Positions 44,872-54,404 are shown, numbered from the stretch's first letter. The stretch: 56,915 nt of DNA from Moritella sp. JT01 (GCF_001574435.1 NZ_LOCN01000007.1:668009-724923); one strand, 5' to 3'. The notes: a model not told the origin generated them from the sequence alone. Numbers and translations: made by a program.

Positions 44872-45306
44872 ATGTATAAAATAATCTTACTACCCGTTGA
44901 CCTTAACGAAGAAGGCTTTAGCCACGTGGCTGCCGAACACGCTTGCGCACTCGCAAAAATGTCTGGCGCAACGATTCATTTGCTTAATGTACTACCGACC
45001 ACGCAAATGCCAATGGTATCTGCACACTTCCCAACGTCGGTCTTACAACAAATTCGTAGTTCAACTCAAACAGCCCTGCAACAATTTGCCAAAAAACACA
45101 TTGCAGGCGACATACCAGTGCAATTACATCTAATGGAAGGCAAACCGTCAAAAGAAATTATCAAAGCTGCAAATAAATACAAGGCAGATTTAATTGTAAT
45201 GCCTAGCCATAAACGAGCTAAATTAGAACTTGCCGTTATCGGATCTGTTGCAGCAAGAGTTGTCAGCTCAGCCTCAATGAGTGTAATGGTTGTTAAACCA
45301 CAATAA
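44872..45306 (+). CDS. Universal stress protein (UspA family)
   Basis: The 144-residue product has the Usp fold pattern: IILLPVDLNEE at the N terminus and VIGSVAARVVSSASMSVMVVKP at the C terminus. The usual G-2x-G part of the ATP loop is replaced by SHKRAK, while the final GS remains, so nucleotide binding may be altered. Usp genes linked to TRAP transporters can regulate them, as with TeaD of the Halomonas ectoine carrier; here linkage is 82 bases after the permease. That regulatory role is inferred from context. Confidence 0.88.
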   Translation: MYKIILLPVDLNEEGFSHVAAEHACALAKMSGATIHLLNVLPTTQMPMVSAHFPTSVLQQIRSSTQTALQQFAKKHIAGDIPVQLHLMEGKPSKEIIKAANKYKADLIVMPSHKRAKLELAVIGSVAARVVSSASMSVMVVKPQ

Positions 45307-45310
45307 ACAG

Positions 45311-45343
45311 ATTTATGAGCAGTGTAATTCACTGCTCATAAAT
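45311..45343 (+). other. Stem-loop after the universal stress protein gene
   Basis: A perfect 14-bp stem (atttatgagcagtg / cactgctcataaat) has a 5-base loop just after the stop. No long T run follows; it may act as terminator or 3'-end stabiliser. Confidence 0.6.
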
Positions 45344-45472
45344 CACAAGTCGATATGTTTAGCTGTTATTATTTTTAAGAATATCCCTTCTAATTCTTTT
45401 ACTTCCCCTCTTTTTTCGTTATTATTGCGTAATAAATCTTTGCTATTTCACTGAAGATGAAAAAGGATATTC

Positions 45473-46552
45473 ATGTCAGTCTCCATACTAATCTGTGATG
45501 ATTCAAACCTAGCTCGTAAACAAATGGCCAAAACACTGCCTCTTTATTGGGATGTTGATGTGAGTTTTGCATCTAACGGCGCCGAAGGTATTGATGCAAT
45601 CAAGGCTGGTAAAGGTAGCATCGTATTTCTCGATCTTAACATGCCAGTGATGGATGGTTATCAAGTTTTAGAAGCCATTCAAAAAGAGCAACTTAATGCG
45701 CTTGTGATTGTCGTATCGGGTGATATTCAAGCTGAAGCGCACCAACGCGTAACTGCATTAGGTGCACTTGCTTTTATCAAAAAACCGGTAACAAGTCAGC
45801 AAATAGAAACCATCCTGATTAATTATGGTATTGTCGAAAAAGATGAATTATCTCAAACAGAAGCACGATTAATTGCCCAACAATCGGCTGAAAAAAGACA
45901 GCACGATTTAATACAATCAATTCCGGACAGCTTGCCTACATTAAGTAATGAACTAGAGTTACCCGCTGAATTCCGTGATGCACTGCAGGAAGTAGCCAAT
46001 GTAGCGATGGGTCAAGCTGCCGATTTGTTAGCACGTTTACTTGATGTATTTGTACTGTTACCCGTACCGAATGTAAATGTCTTTGAAGCCAGTGAATTAA
46101 CCATGGCATTATCAGCTGCATCTGAACAAGCGTCTATCTCAACCGTGTGCCAAGGCTTTATTTGCTCTGGTATTTCTGGTGAAGCATTACTGCTATTCCA
46201 TGATTCAAGCTTTGATGACATGGCGAAACTAATGGGCCTTGAAAATCAAGACTCAAATTTCCAAGAGAAAGAAATTCTCATGGATACCGCCAATATCCTG
46301 ATCGGTGCATTTTTACAAGGCTTTAGCCAACAGTTAAACGTTAGCTTTAGTCAAGGTCACCCTTCTGTTCTGGGTCAACACAGTACAGTAAAAGAAATGA
46401 TTAACGCCAATAACTTCCGTAAACAAAAAACGGTCGCAATTGAAATTAATTATCAAATTAAGCACCATAATGTGCAATGTGACCTGTTATTACTCTTTAC
46501 TGAGAAATCACTACCGAGTTTACTTAATAGTCTTTCTTACCTCATCGATTAA
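45473..46552 (+). CDS. Response regulator with CheC-like phosphatase domain
   Basis: The 359-residue product has an N-terminal receiver domain (residues about 1-120) with acidic pocket DD (9-10), phospho-acceptor Asp in FLDLNMPVMDG, conserved Ser/Thr in VVSGD and Lys in FIKKPV. The C-terminal half is CheC/CheX-like. The two catalytic-type motifs appear as EVANVAMG and DTANILIG (the second has Asp in place of Glu). Such proteins may dephosphorylate receiver domains, possibly including CheY. AAAGGA precedes the ATG. A diguanylate cyclase gene follows 72 bases downstream, suggesting a shared signalling pathway. Confidence 0.9.
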   Translation: MSVSILICDDSNLARKQMAKTLPLYWDVDVSFASNGAEGIDAIKAGKGSIVFLDLNMPVMDGYQVLEAIQKEQLNALVIVVSGDIQAEAHQRVTALGALAFIKKPVTSQQIETILINYGIVEKDELSQTEARLIAQQSAEKRQHDLIQSIPDSLPTLSNELELPAEFRDALQEVANVAMGQAADLLARLLDVFVLLPVPNVNVFEASELTMALSAASEQASISTVCQGFICSGISGEALLLFHDSSFDDMAKLMGLENQDSNFQEKEILMDTANILIGAFLQGFSQQLNVSFSQGHPSVLGQHSTVKEMINANNFRKQKTVAIEINYQIKHHNVQCDLLLLFTEKSLPSLLNSLSYLID

Positions 46553-46624
46553 CTGATTGTCTTTTGATCGTTTACTTAACGTCAAACCGATCAAATGACC
46601 AGACAGTTACAAGGAATTGTTAAC

Positions 46625-47581
46625 ATGGATAATCAACATTCATTGCATGAGTTTCATTGGATCATGGATATGGTACAAACCATTGATGCGGGTCTCGTGG
46701 TTCTAGATAAAGACTTCAAAGTCCAACTGTGGAATGGCTTTATGAGTAACCACAGCGGCCTGAGTTCAAGGACTGTTCAAGACTCAAATCTGTTCTCGCA
46801 TTTTTCCGAGTTACCTGAAACATGGTTACGAAGTAAAATAGAGTCCGTATTTTTATTAAAAAATAACGCATTCACCAGCTGGGAACAACGCCCTTATATT
46901 TTCCGTTTTAATAATTACCGCCCGGTGACTGGTATTTCTGAATTTATGTTTCAGAATATGACCATCATACCGTTAGCATCCCTCACAGGTGAAGTGACAC
47001 ACGTAAGTTTGATTATTTATGATGTGACCGATATTGCGATTAACCGTTTACAACTCGATAAAGCAAATGAAAAGCTAGCACATCTGAGTCAAACAGATGC
47101 CCTAACCCAGTTAAATAATCGTCATCATTGGAATAGCCTGATTGATCACGAATTTAAGCGTGTTAAACGCTACGAACAAGTATCAACATTGATGATGTTA
47201 GACATTGATCATTTTAAAAATGTAAATGATACCTATGGCCACGTTGCCGGAGATAAGGTGATTGCTGCCGTGTCTAAAGTAATGCGAGATAATGTCAGAG
47301 AAACTGATTTTGCGGCGCGATATGGTGGTGAAGAATTTGCAATTTGTTTGACTAACACCTCCGCAATAAATTCGGTGATATTAGCAGATCGTCTTCGTAA
47401 AGCGATTGAGGATATTTCTATCATAGATGATGGTAAGACGATTAAAGTAACAATATCGATTGGTATGGCTGAATTTACCCCTACTACAGACGCTGTTGAT
47501 ACATGGACGAAGAATGCCGACAGCGCATTGTATCAAAGTAAAGAAAATGGACGAAACCAGTACTCTATATTTAAATATTAA
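46625..47581 (+). CDS. PAS-GGDEF diguanylate cyclase
   Basis: The 318-residue product has an N-terminal PAS-like domain (about 10-135: GLVVLDKDFKVQLWNGFM), a short coiled coil and a GGDEF domain. The active-site motif is GGEEF in ARYGGEEFAICL, and RETD five residues before it is a complete inhibitory I-site (RxxD). It should make cyclic di-GMP and be subject to product inhibition. The ATG at 46625 with AAGGA upstream is preferred to one 30 bases earlier. Co-located with the REC-CheC gene, which could modulate it. Confidence 0.92.
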   Translation: MDNQHSLHEFHWIMDMVQTIDAGLVVLDKDFKVQLWNGFMSNHSGLSSRTVQDSNLFSHFSELPETWLRSKIESVFLLKNNAFTSWEQRPYIFRFNNYRPVTGISEFMFQNMTIIPLASLTGEVTHVSLIIYDVTDIAINRLQLDKANEKLAHLSQTDALTQLNNRHHWNSLIDHEFKRVKRYEQVSTLMMLDIDHFKNVNDTYGHVAGDKVIAAVSKVMRDNVRETDFAARYGGEEFAICLTNTSAINSVILADRLRKAIEDISIIDDGKTIKVTISIGMAEFTPTTDAVDTWTKNADSALYQSKENGRNQYSIFKY

Positions 47582-47590
47582 GCTAAAAAC

Positions 47591-47625
47591 AAAAAAGGTA
47601 TAGCGAAATGCTATACCTGTTTATA
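47591..47625. terminator. Bidirectional terminator
   Basis: A 9-bp stem (aggtatagc 47596-47604 / gctatacct 47610-47618) has A-rich and T-rich flanks. It serves the cyclase gene on the plus strand and the small gene on the minus strand. Confidence 0.82.
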
Positions 47626-47656
47626 TTTATCATTCTTACATTTCAGCTAAGAAAAT

Positions 47657-47860
47657 TTATCCTGCCGAAATTTGCTCTTCCTGAGTCTTCCCAGCTTGCT
47701 GAATACTCTCTTCCTTCTGAATAACGTCTGCTTCTAAAGCCATTTTTTCACGTTCGGCTTTAGAAATATAACGAGGTTTATTAGAGTGAGGAGCCAATTT
47801 AGCATTCGCTTTTTTAGCTTTTTTCTTTAATGTCGAAACAACTTTTTTCTTTCTATTCAT
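47657..47860 (-). CDS. Small basic protein, DUF2986-like
   Basis: The 67-residue product begins MNRKKKVVSTLKKKAKKANA and contains PRYISKAEREK, which fits DUF2986, a short Lys-rich family seen in Vibrionales and relatives. It is highly basic at the N terminus and more acidic at the C terminus, with no membrane segment. Function is unknown. The gene follows yehS by 12 bases on the same strand. Confidence 0.65.
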   Translation of the reverse strand: MNRKKKVVSTLKKKAKKANAKLAPHSNKPRYISKAEREKMALEADVIQKEESIQQAGKTQEEQISAG

Positions 47861-47872
47861 TATTTAATCTTA

Positions 47873-48340
47873 TTACTTGTCTTCAGAACGATATTTTACT
47901 TGCATGCCTGCAAGGAAGTTACGTAATACTTGATCTTTACATTCACGGAAGTGTTTGTGATCAGGTTTACGGAAAAATGCACTTAGTTCGTGTTTACCTA
48001 AACGGAATTCAGCAAGTTCTAATAATTCAAGAACATCTTCATTCTTAAGATCTAAAGCAATTTTTAACTTACGTAAAATAATGTTGTTATTGATCGCGTG
48101 TTCAGGTTCAGGTTGAGGACCGTCTTTTTTACCGCGTTTTGCATTAATCAAACCATTTAAAAAAGTCGCCATCTGCGTATCACTACAACTCACATATGCT
48201 GGATCGTCATCTTTTTTTAACCAATCACTGATTTCGCCACGTGTAACATCAGCTTCAGCTTGTTTAAACAAAGCAATCATCTTGTCGTCACTGAAATTAA
48301 AAGTGTAGCGAATACGGCGTAGAATATCGTTATTGGTCAT
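47873..48340 (-). CDS. yehS: DUF1456 protein YehS
   Basis: The 155-residue product contains two copies of a DUF1456 unit. Each begins with NNDILRRIRYTF or NNNIILRKLKIAL, and they continue to FLNGLINAKRG and FRECKDQVLRNFLAGM. The closest match I remember is E. coli YehS (156 residues). It is soluble with no known activity. It is the upstream gene of a pair with the DUF2986-like gene. AGGA precedes the ATG. Confidence 0.9.
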   Translation of the reverse strand: MTNNDILRRIRYTFNFSDDKMIALFKQAEADVTRGEISDWLKKDDDPAYVSCSDTQMATFLNGLINAKRGKKDGPQPEPEHAINNNIILRKLKIALDLKNEDVLELLELAEFRLGKHELSAFFRKPDHKHFRECKDQVLRNFLAGMQVKYRSEDK

Positions 48341-48416
48341 TAATTAGTCCTAATAAGGCTAGCGTGATGTCGTTATGACTCACAATTTTAGTTATGGCGC
48401 ACAGTATAGCAGATAA

Positions 48417-48449
48417 CCGAGGATTGATGACATGCAAGTTTATCCTCGG
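48417..48449. other. Hairpin between the esterase-like gene and yehS
   Basis: ccgaggat (48417-48424) pairs with atcctcgg (48442-48449) across a 17-base loop. There is no clear T run on either strand. A weak terminator or processing site is possible. Confidence 0.3.
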
Positions 48450-48519
48450 GACCAATAACATTATATCCCGACATCAATCACATTATTCTTCTATACCGAC
48501 TACGTTACAACTAACCTTT

Positions 48520-49758
48520 TTAAGGATCCAGTAACCACTGTCTAATTTTTCTATAGACATCGGGATGATATAACAAATCCATGTGATTCATATCGCGTCC
48601 AATCCACTGATGGTGTTCAGGAAACGTAAGATGAAGTAAATCATCATTATGTCGACCTAACGCACTATCAACATTCACTAAACCATCACCAATTAAACCA
48701 TCACCAACAACCGTTGATTCTTTGCTTTTTACAGCGGCAAGCGTATAACAATGCACACCATTAGGTAAGGCTAACGTGCCTCTATTATCCATTGCATAGC
48801 TGAAGCGATCTTTGCCTTGCCAATCTTCATCAATAATCGAACCATAACGTAAGTCGGTGATCCCTGCGCTACGGATTTGCCCTAACTTAGCGAATGGCTT
48901 GCTGAACGGGTTTGAGCCAAGTAATACATCAATCAAATTACCACCCTTTTCAAGCGCAGCACCATGATGCGGTGTACCTAAAAACACCATTTTATTTACT
49001 TGTTCTAACCAAGTATGTTTCGCTTTTTCACCATAGTAAAAAGCACTGCGAGACACTAAGCCTCCCATACTATGAGCAAGAATAGACAAGGATAAAGGCT
49101 GCGGAGATATTCCCACTAAGTATTCTAATAATGCTGATAGATCACGGCCATTTTCCGAGATATGTCGACCCGTATTATAGTGTAAATAAATTGGTTCATA
49201 GCCAAGATCACGTGCTAATTCAACACCATGATTATGCTCATCAACTTGCCATTGTAAATCGTTCATGCACAACCCATGTACCATCAACAATATCTTGCCG
49301 TTAGATTTCTCAATCAAATTGCGTAAGGCCACATCAGATAATGGTTTACCATCACGCCTTAATTGCATGATCACCGCCAGCGGGTTTTCACGTTCGAGTA
49401 AATAGTCCCCCAATACACCATTCAGCATAGAGATCGCAACTTCACGGCTTAGCGACGATTCATGCTGTCCAAGTGCAGTGCCTAATTGAGATAAAGAAAA
49501 ATCTATTTTGTCACCGACGAATGCGGTAACCGTTCGAATGTTTCGATATACAAACCCTGTAACACCCCGTGTTCTTGGTTGTGTATTTTGGTCATTAAGA
49601 CCCAAACTTAAAATTGTGTAATGGAGCGCTTCCACGATATCTGTTAAACCAGTTACGGCATCAACCGCAAGCTGATTAATACCGCGCATATCATTTGCGC
49701 GATCCGAGGGCGACGCTTGGATTTCTAACTTTTTTGCTTTTCTGCGTGTGTTAAACAT
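48520..49758 (-). CDS. Alpha/beta hydrolase, PGAP1/esterase-like
   Basis: The 412-residue product has an N-terminal helical region of about 130 residues, then an alpha/beta-hydrolase fold. MVHGLCMND forms the oxyanion region, AHSMGG is the nucleophile elbow (GxSxG variant with Ala first), and the late HHQWIGRDMNHMDLL supplies the catalytic His. The GTPHHGAALEKGG stretch is common in lipase/esterase-type PGAP1-like proteins. No signal peptide, so probably cytoplasmic. Substrate unknown; triacylglycerol or other esters are guesses. Confidence 0.75.
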   Translation of the reverse strand: MFNTRRKAKKLEIQASPSDRANDMRGINQLAVDAVTGLTDIVEALHYTILSLGLNDQNTQPRTRGVTGFVYRNIRTVTAFVGDKIDFSLSQLGTALGQHESSLSREVAISMLNGVLGDYLLERENPLAVIMQLRRDGKPLSDVALRNLIEKSNGKILLMVHGLCMNDLQWQVDEHNHGVELARDLGYEPIYLHYNTGRHISENGRDLSALLEYLVGISPQPLSLSILAHSMGGLVSRSAFYYGEKAKHTWLEQVNKMVFLGTPHHGAALEKGGNLIDVLLGSNPFSKPFAKLGQIRSAGITDLRYGSIIDEDWQGKDRFSYAMDNRGTLALPNGVHCYTLAAVKSKESTVVGDGLIGDGLVNVDSALGRHNDDLLHLTFPEHHQWIGRDMNHMDLLYHPDVYRKIRQWLLDP

Positions 49759-49838
49759 ACAGTACCTTTTTCTAGTTTTCGTTAGCGACGAATTAAGATC
49801 TTTGCACTGTTGTAACGCGAAATACTTGAATACACAAT

Positions 49839-50735
49839 CTAGGTTTTGTTGGCGTTTGCTTGACGTTGCAATAATAAGGTCGCAGAGGCTGACAACAAAA
49901 TACCAGGAATAACTTGTAAACTAATGCTTTGTCCGTTCACCAATAGCGATAACAAAGCAACAACGGCAGGGTTCATATAGATGTATGCCATTACCCGTGT
50001 AGGCCCCAATGCAACCGTTGTTTTCTGATATAAGTATACTGTCATGAGTGTGGCACCCACAACCAAATATGCCATGTAAAATACAGATTCACCTTGGATC
50101 AAATGCCATTCTAATGGTAATCCAGATAACCACAGAGCTAGCCCCGTCCAGATACAACCACCAAGTAGCGTGCTGAATACCATCACAATTAGCTCATCAC
50201 CTCGATAAAGACGTTTCATCGAAATAGAGTAACAACACATGGAAAAACAACCCGCAATAAATAACAGATCACCACTGTTTAAAGAGAAATCGACCAATCG
50301 AGACAAGTCACCGCCAAAAATAACCCAGCAAGTCCCCAAGGCACCAAGTAAATAAATCATCAACTGCTTAACTTTGATTTTATCTTTAAATACCAACACG
50401 CACAGCATCGCAGTTATAAATGGCACTAAAGTATATAAAGTCCCCGTGTTTAACGTTGTCGTTATTTTTAATGCTTCAAACTGGAAAATAAAGAACACAG
50501 AATAAAATAAACTGATCACCATCGACCGCGGTAACGTTCGTAATACCTTATTACGCCATTTTTTAGTCACCAGAATAAACGGTAACAATAGACTAACCGC
50601 GCCAGTAAATCGTAATAAGGTGAGAGAGAATGGGTTTACAAGACCTGCAAGATTTGCCGATGCCAGAAATGATCCTGCGACCAATGTAGTAGCAAGCATG
50701 ACAAGAAGGTGAAATTTTATATTAGATTGTGCCAA
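49839..50735 (-). CDS. EamA/DMT-family transporter
   Basis: The 298-residue product has ten predicted membrane helices in two EamA repeats (SLASANL..LVNPFSLTLLRF and later VVGATLMTVYLYQ..LGPTRVMAYIYMNP). This layout is typical of inner-membrane metabolite exporters of the drug/metabolite transporter superfamily. The predicted start is a TTG with AAGG seven bases upstream; an ATG 36 bases further in is possible. Substrate unknown. Confidence 0.87.
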   Translation of the reverse strand: MAQSNIKFHLLVMLATTLVAGSFLASANLAGLVNPFSLTLLRFTGAVSLLLPFILVTKKWRNKVLRTLPRSMVISLFYSVFFIFQFEALKITTTLNTGTLYTLVPFITAMLCVLVFKDKIKVKQLMIYLLGALGTCWVIFGGDLSRLVDFSLNSGDLLFIAGCFSMCCYSISMKRLYRGDELIVMVFSTLLGGCIWTGLALWLSGLPLEWHLIQGESVFYMAYLVVGATLMTVYLYQKTTVALGPTRVMAYIYMNPAVVALLSLLVNGQSISLQVIPGILLSASATLLLQRQANANKT

Positions 50736-50798
50736 GCCTAGGCCTTAATAAATGGTATTTTCGGCAAGATTAGCACGCAAGCAATACTAACTCCAACG

Positions 50799-51650
50799 CT
50801 ATGAAGATATGAGTAGCCAATCTGATGTATCTTGCCATACTGATTCTGTCATCGAACGTTTAAAAAAACCAAAGTGATCAATCGATTTCATGCCGACCTG
50901 TTTAGGGTCAATGATCACCATATCCGATGCTGCATTTTTAAAATGACGTTGCAGCGCTTTAACACAGCTTGGAGGAGCAAATCGATTGTCATCTGCCATG
51001 GCATAAAATCGCATATTGCCCTTATACTGATGATAACCATCGTGCAGTTCGTTACCTTGTTCATCAGTATAGAATGGTTTACGCCCAAAACGACTCCAAT
51101 CTCGAATGACTTGTTGCGGTAAATATTCAGCGCCAAGCACCCATTTTGGTAGCCCTTTGTTCGCACTATAAAACAAAGGTAAAACACAATAAAAGAACAA
51201 CATAGATAATGGTTGATCTTTACGTTCCCAGTTTTTCCAGTGGATTTGTTGTGCAGCAATATTTAGAAAAGATTCATAACGATTATTATTTGGAGTAATA
51301 CCAAGTAGTTGTCCACCGATAGAATGACCAACACCTGAAATTTTCATAGCGGGATAGCAAGCTTGCGTCCAAGTTAACACTGCATCCATATCAAGCTGTC
51401 CCCAATGCATCATACTTGCCGGCTTAGCATTTACGCTCGCTTGTTTACTATCTCCAATACCTCGGTAATCGTAAGTAATAATCGTAAAACCCCGTGCACA
51501 TAAAAATTCTGCATATGCTTGGTAATATTTACGTAGTACCCCCGTTGCACCATTAATAATAACAACGCGGCCATTATTATGGCTCGGTTTGAATTCGCTC
51601 GCAACAAGCTGATAACCATCAGCAGTATTAATCTCAACTGTATTTATCAT
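50799..51650 (-). CDS. Alpha/beta hydrolase (S33-like)
   Basis: The 283-residue product is a single-domain hydrolase with NGATGVLRKYYQAYAEFL near the oxyanion position, TYDYRGIGDS, the nucleophile elbow GVGHSIGGQLLG and a late His in SIDHFGFFKRS. No signal peptide. It resembles uncharacterised proteobacterial alpha/beta-fold proteins (COG4757-like) rather than a specific enzyme. It shares its strand with the EamA gene 63 bases downstream, and the two may be co-transcribed. Confidence 0.8.
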   Translation of the reverse strand: MINTVEINTADGYQLVASEFKPSHNNGRVVIINGATGVLRKYYQAYAEFLCARGFTIITYDYRGIGDSKQASVNAKPASMMHWGQLDMDAVLTWTQACYPAMKISGVGHSIGGQLLGITPNNNRYESFLNIAAQQIHWKNWERKDQPLSMLFFYCVLPLFYSANKGLPKWVLGAEYLPQQVIRDWSRFGRKPFYTDEQGNELHDGYHQYKGNMRFYAMADDNRFAPPSCVKALQRHFKNAASDMVIIDPKQVGMKSIDHFGFFKRSMTESVWQDTSDWLLISS

Positions 51651-51875
51651 GATCTTAATCCATTAAACAAAAATAAATTCATAAAGTTGAAATTTAACCA
51701 TATTTACGTCCTATTTACATTCGCCTAAATGACAACATAACGTTTAAACATCATTGCCTTATATTGACGCAAAATGGCTAATCAGCCCCCGATTAAACAA
51801 GATCTAATTTCAATCTGGTTTCGCTTATCGCAGCAGTGTACAATGCGCGGCTGAGTGATTTAATTGGAAAGATTT

Positions 51876-53228
51876 ATGTTTGTCGGTTTTGACTACGGTA
51901 CTTCTAACTGTGCTGTTGGGTATGTTAATAATGCCAACCCAGAACTTGTTTCTCTTGGCCAGAACAGTTCTTATCTAGCATCTACGCTATATGCTTCGCA
52001 TCGAAATATGATCCCTAACTGGCTCGCGCGTCACTTACCTGATTCAGTAGCAAAACCAAATTATCTGCAATTACGCCGCGGTCCTATCCAAGCTGGCCGT
52101 AACTTGATTAATGATGGCTATGAAGACCAATTATTTTTTGGCCAAGAAGCGCTTGATACTTACCTAGAAGATCCCGAAGAAGGCTATTACATAAAATCAC
52201 CAAAATCATTCTTAGGTGCGACCAGTTTAAGTCCGCTACAACTTGCCTTAATGGAAGATGTTGTCACCGCGATGATTTGCAATATCAAGCATAAAGCTGA
52301 AACACAGTTAGATAAGCAAATAACCCAAGTTGTGATGGGTAAGCCAGTTAACTTCCAAGGCCTTAGAGGCGAAGAGAGTAACCAACAAGCGTTATCACTA
52401 TTAACAACAGCAGCGCAACGTGCAGGCTTTCGAGATATTGAGTTTCTGTATGAGCCGCTTGCTGCAGGTTTTGATTATGAACAAAGTCTAACAACAGAAA
52501 AAACCGTACTTGTGGTCGATATCGGTGGTGGTACAACTGACTGTTCATTACTTAAAATGGGACCCGATAATTGCGGTCTGAGTGATCGCTTTCAACATGT
52601 TTTAGGTTACTCAGGTGAACGTATTGGTGGTAATGATTTTGATATTCATTTTGCACAAAAATCATTAATGCCACTTTTCGGTCTAGGCTCGCACTTAATA
52701 AGTGGCCTGCCTATGCCTGTTAAACCTTTCTGGGATGCGGTTGCGATTAATGACATCGGCAGTCAAACCGACTTTTATAGTCAGCGTAGCCTTATCGGCT
52801 TAAAAGAACTGTATAAAAATGCGGAACAAAAACAGTTAATTACCCGTTTACTCAAGGTACAACAACAAAAACAGACGTATCAAGTGGTGAATCTTGCAGA
52901 ACAAATGAAAAAGCAACTATCAGAAGCGTCTAGCACAATCGCAGATTTAGGCTTTGTTGAAAACGGATTAACTTTAGCGCTAGAACGTCAAGCGCTGGAA
53001 CTCGCCAATGCGCCACAGTTAACAAAAATAAAAGCATTAATGGATGAGACAATTACCCAGGCACAAACAATACCGGATGTTATCTTTGTGACGGGTGGTA
53101 CAGCCAAATCACCGATCATCTTCCAATATATCCAACAGCACTATCCAAACTGTGAAATCATTATTGGTGATCATTTTGGCAGTGTAACTAAAGGCCTAAC
53201 CCGCTGGGCTGATAAGATTTTTTCTTAA
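51876..53228 (+). CDS. yegD: Hsp70-family protein YegD
   Basis: The 450-residue product is an Hsp70-like ATPase domain without the substrate-binding half. FVGFDYGTSNCAVG is phosphate loop 1, VVDIGGGTTDCSLL is phosphate loop 2 and FVTGGTAKSPII is the adenosine motif. KSPKSFLGA, PVNFQGLRGEE and YEPLAAGFDYE match E. coli YegD (450 residues). The ATG at 51876 fits the family N terminus; a TTG 12 bases earlier is rejected. Its cellular role is not established; an autotransporter or protein-quality role is speculation. Confidence 0.94.
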   Translation: MFVGFDYGTSNCAVGYVNNANPELVSLGQNSSYLASTLYASHRNMIPNWLARHLPDSVAKPNYLQLRRGPIQAGRNLINDGYEDQLFFGQEALDTYLEDPEEGYYIKSPKSFLGATSLSPLQLALMEDVVTAMICNIKHKAETQLDKQITQVVMGKPVNFQGLRGEESNQQALSLLTTAAQRAGFRDIEFLYEPLAAGFDYEQSLTTEKTVLVVDIGGGTTDCSLLKMGPDNCGLSDRFQHVLGYSGERIGGNDFDIHFAQKSLMPLFGLGSHLISGLPMPVKPFWDAVAINDIGSQTDFYSQRSLIGLKELYKNAEQKQLITRLLKVQQQKQTYQVVNLAEQMKKQLSEASSTIADLGFVENGLTLALERQALELANAPQLTKIKALMDETITQAQTIPDVIFVTGGTAKSPIIFQYIQQHYPNCEIIIGDHFGSVTKGLTRWADKIFS

Positions 53229-53230
53229 TT

Positions 53231-53264
53231 AACGAAGGGCAGTGTGATACAGCCCTTCGTTTAT
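53231..53264. terminator. Bidirectional terminator between yegD and traF-like gene
   Basis: aacgaagggc (53231-53240) pairs with gcccttcgtt (53252-53261). TTATT follows on the plus strand and a T-rich stretch on the minus side. Confidence 0.82.
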
Positions 53265-53297
53265 TCACGCTAAACTATGCTGGGTTTATAACCTTAC

Positions 53298-54404
53298 TTA
53301 GAAAGTGAAGCTTAAGCTAGCTGAAGTCCCTACTTGATTATTACTCGCGTAAGAACCAGCGATATCAAGATGTAGTATACCAAAGGGACTAATACCGATA
53401 CCAGCGGTTAAAGCATCCTCTATAGAGCCTTGCATGTCATGCTCGAAGCCTGCGCGTAATTGCGCCCAGTGCCATGCATTCAATTCAACACCAACACGTG
53501 CAAACTGTGTATTATCTTCTAATTCAACATAACGTGTTTGCTCTGTTAAATCGACATCAACACCGAAAGTGAAATACTCCACAGCATAGGCTAAACCAAG
53601 TGTCGCTTGTGGATTCATTTCATACGTATAACCTGTCGCTGTAGACTTGATCTCTTGTGATAATACGTCTTTTACTACTAATGCTGTACGGAAATTGTTT
53701 TTCATCCATACGGCACCTAAATCGAAATTGAACGTTGTTAATTCTGAATCGGCATCTTTTAACTCAAGGTCTAAATCTTCAATACTCGTTAAATATGAAT
53801 AGGTCTGTAATATTTGGTATTTTGGTGTGATACCAAATGAGAATGATTCACCGTGAACTTTATACTGCTTAGCCAATGCAAGTCCCAGTTCAGAATAACC
53901 AAAGCCTGTAACGCTAACCGTTGATGATTGATAGTCAGACTTAATATCAACACTTGCGATGGCTTCAACATATCCACGGCCATATAGATTAACCGAAATA
54001 TTTTTACTTGGAACCGCGATAGCAAACGCAATACCAGCTGTTACATTGATAGGGGCATTACCATCTAACTCAGCAAGATAAGCATCAATTTTATCTAAAT
54101 CATCTTGAGATCGACTACTCTCAAAATCATCAATCGCACCTTGTAAATCTATGATTGTTTTTAACGAGTGGTCTATATTCTTTACATTAACACCAATGGC
54201 TGGTAACAAAATACCGATATCATCCGATTTATGAAACACAGCCACTAATGCAGGGTTATAAAGTGGTGCGGTTACATAATCAGCTGTCGCCACCCCGACA
54301 TTACCCATCGCATTAGTTCGACCATCAGGAGCATAACTCGCTGCTGATGATGCAAAAGACGTGAATGCGAGTGCGAGACCGAGTGAAATTCCATTTTTCG
54401 ACAT
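53298..54404 (-). CDS. TraF-like (PF13729-type) outer-membrane protein
   Basis: The 368-residue product has a signal peptide (ending SSAAS near residue 20) and a FadL/TraF-like beta barrel. Early on it shows NAMGNVGVATADY and the NPA-like YNPALVAVF, and it ends SASLSFTF with the terminal Phe. It fits the family called conjugal transfer protein TraF in databases, which is common on marine chromosomes. No other transfer genes are nearby, so a role in conjugation is unlikely. The ATG at 54404 gives a proper signal peptide; an in-frame start at 54452 does not. Confidence 0.8.
   Translation of the reverse strand: MSKNGISLGLALAFTSFASSAASYAPDGRTNAMGNVGVATADYVTAPLYNPALVAVFHKSDDIGILLPAIGVNVKNIDHSLKTIIDLQGAIDDFESSRSQDDLDKIDAYLAELDGNAPINVTAGIAFAIAVPSKNISVNLYGRGYVEAIASVDIKSDYQSSTVSVTGFGYSELGLALAKQYKVHGESFSFGITPKYQILQTYSYLTSIEDLDLELKDADSELTTFNFDLGAVWMKNNFRTALVVKDVLSQEIKSTATGYTYEMNPQATLGLAYAVEYFTFGVDVDLTEQTRYVELEDNTQFARVGVELNAWHWAQLRAGFEHDMQGSIEDALTAGIGISPFGILHLDIAGSYASNNQVGTSASLSFTF

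Noticed and set aside
53298-54404. TraF-like protein as evidence of a conjugative element
   Set aside because: No relaxase, coupling protein or other transfer gene is present. The family is common on chromosomes as an outer-membrane barrel.
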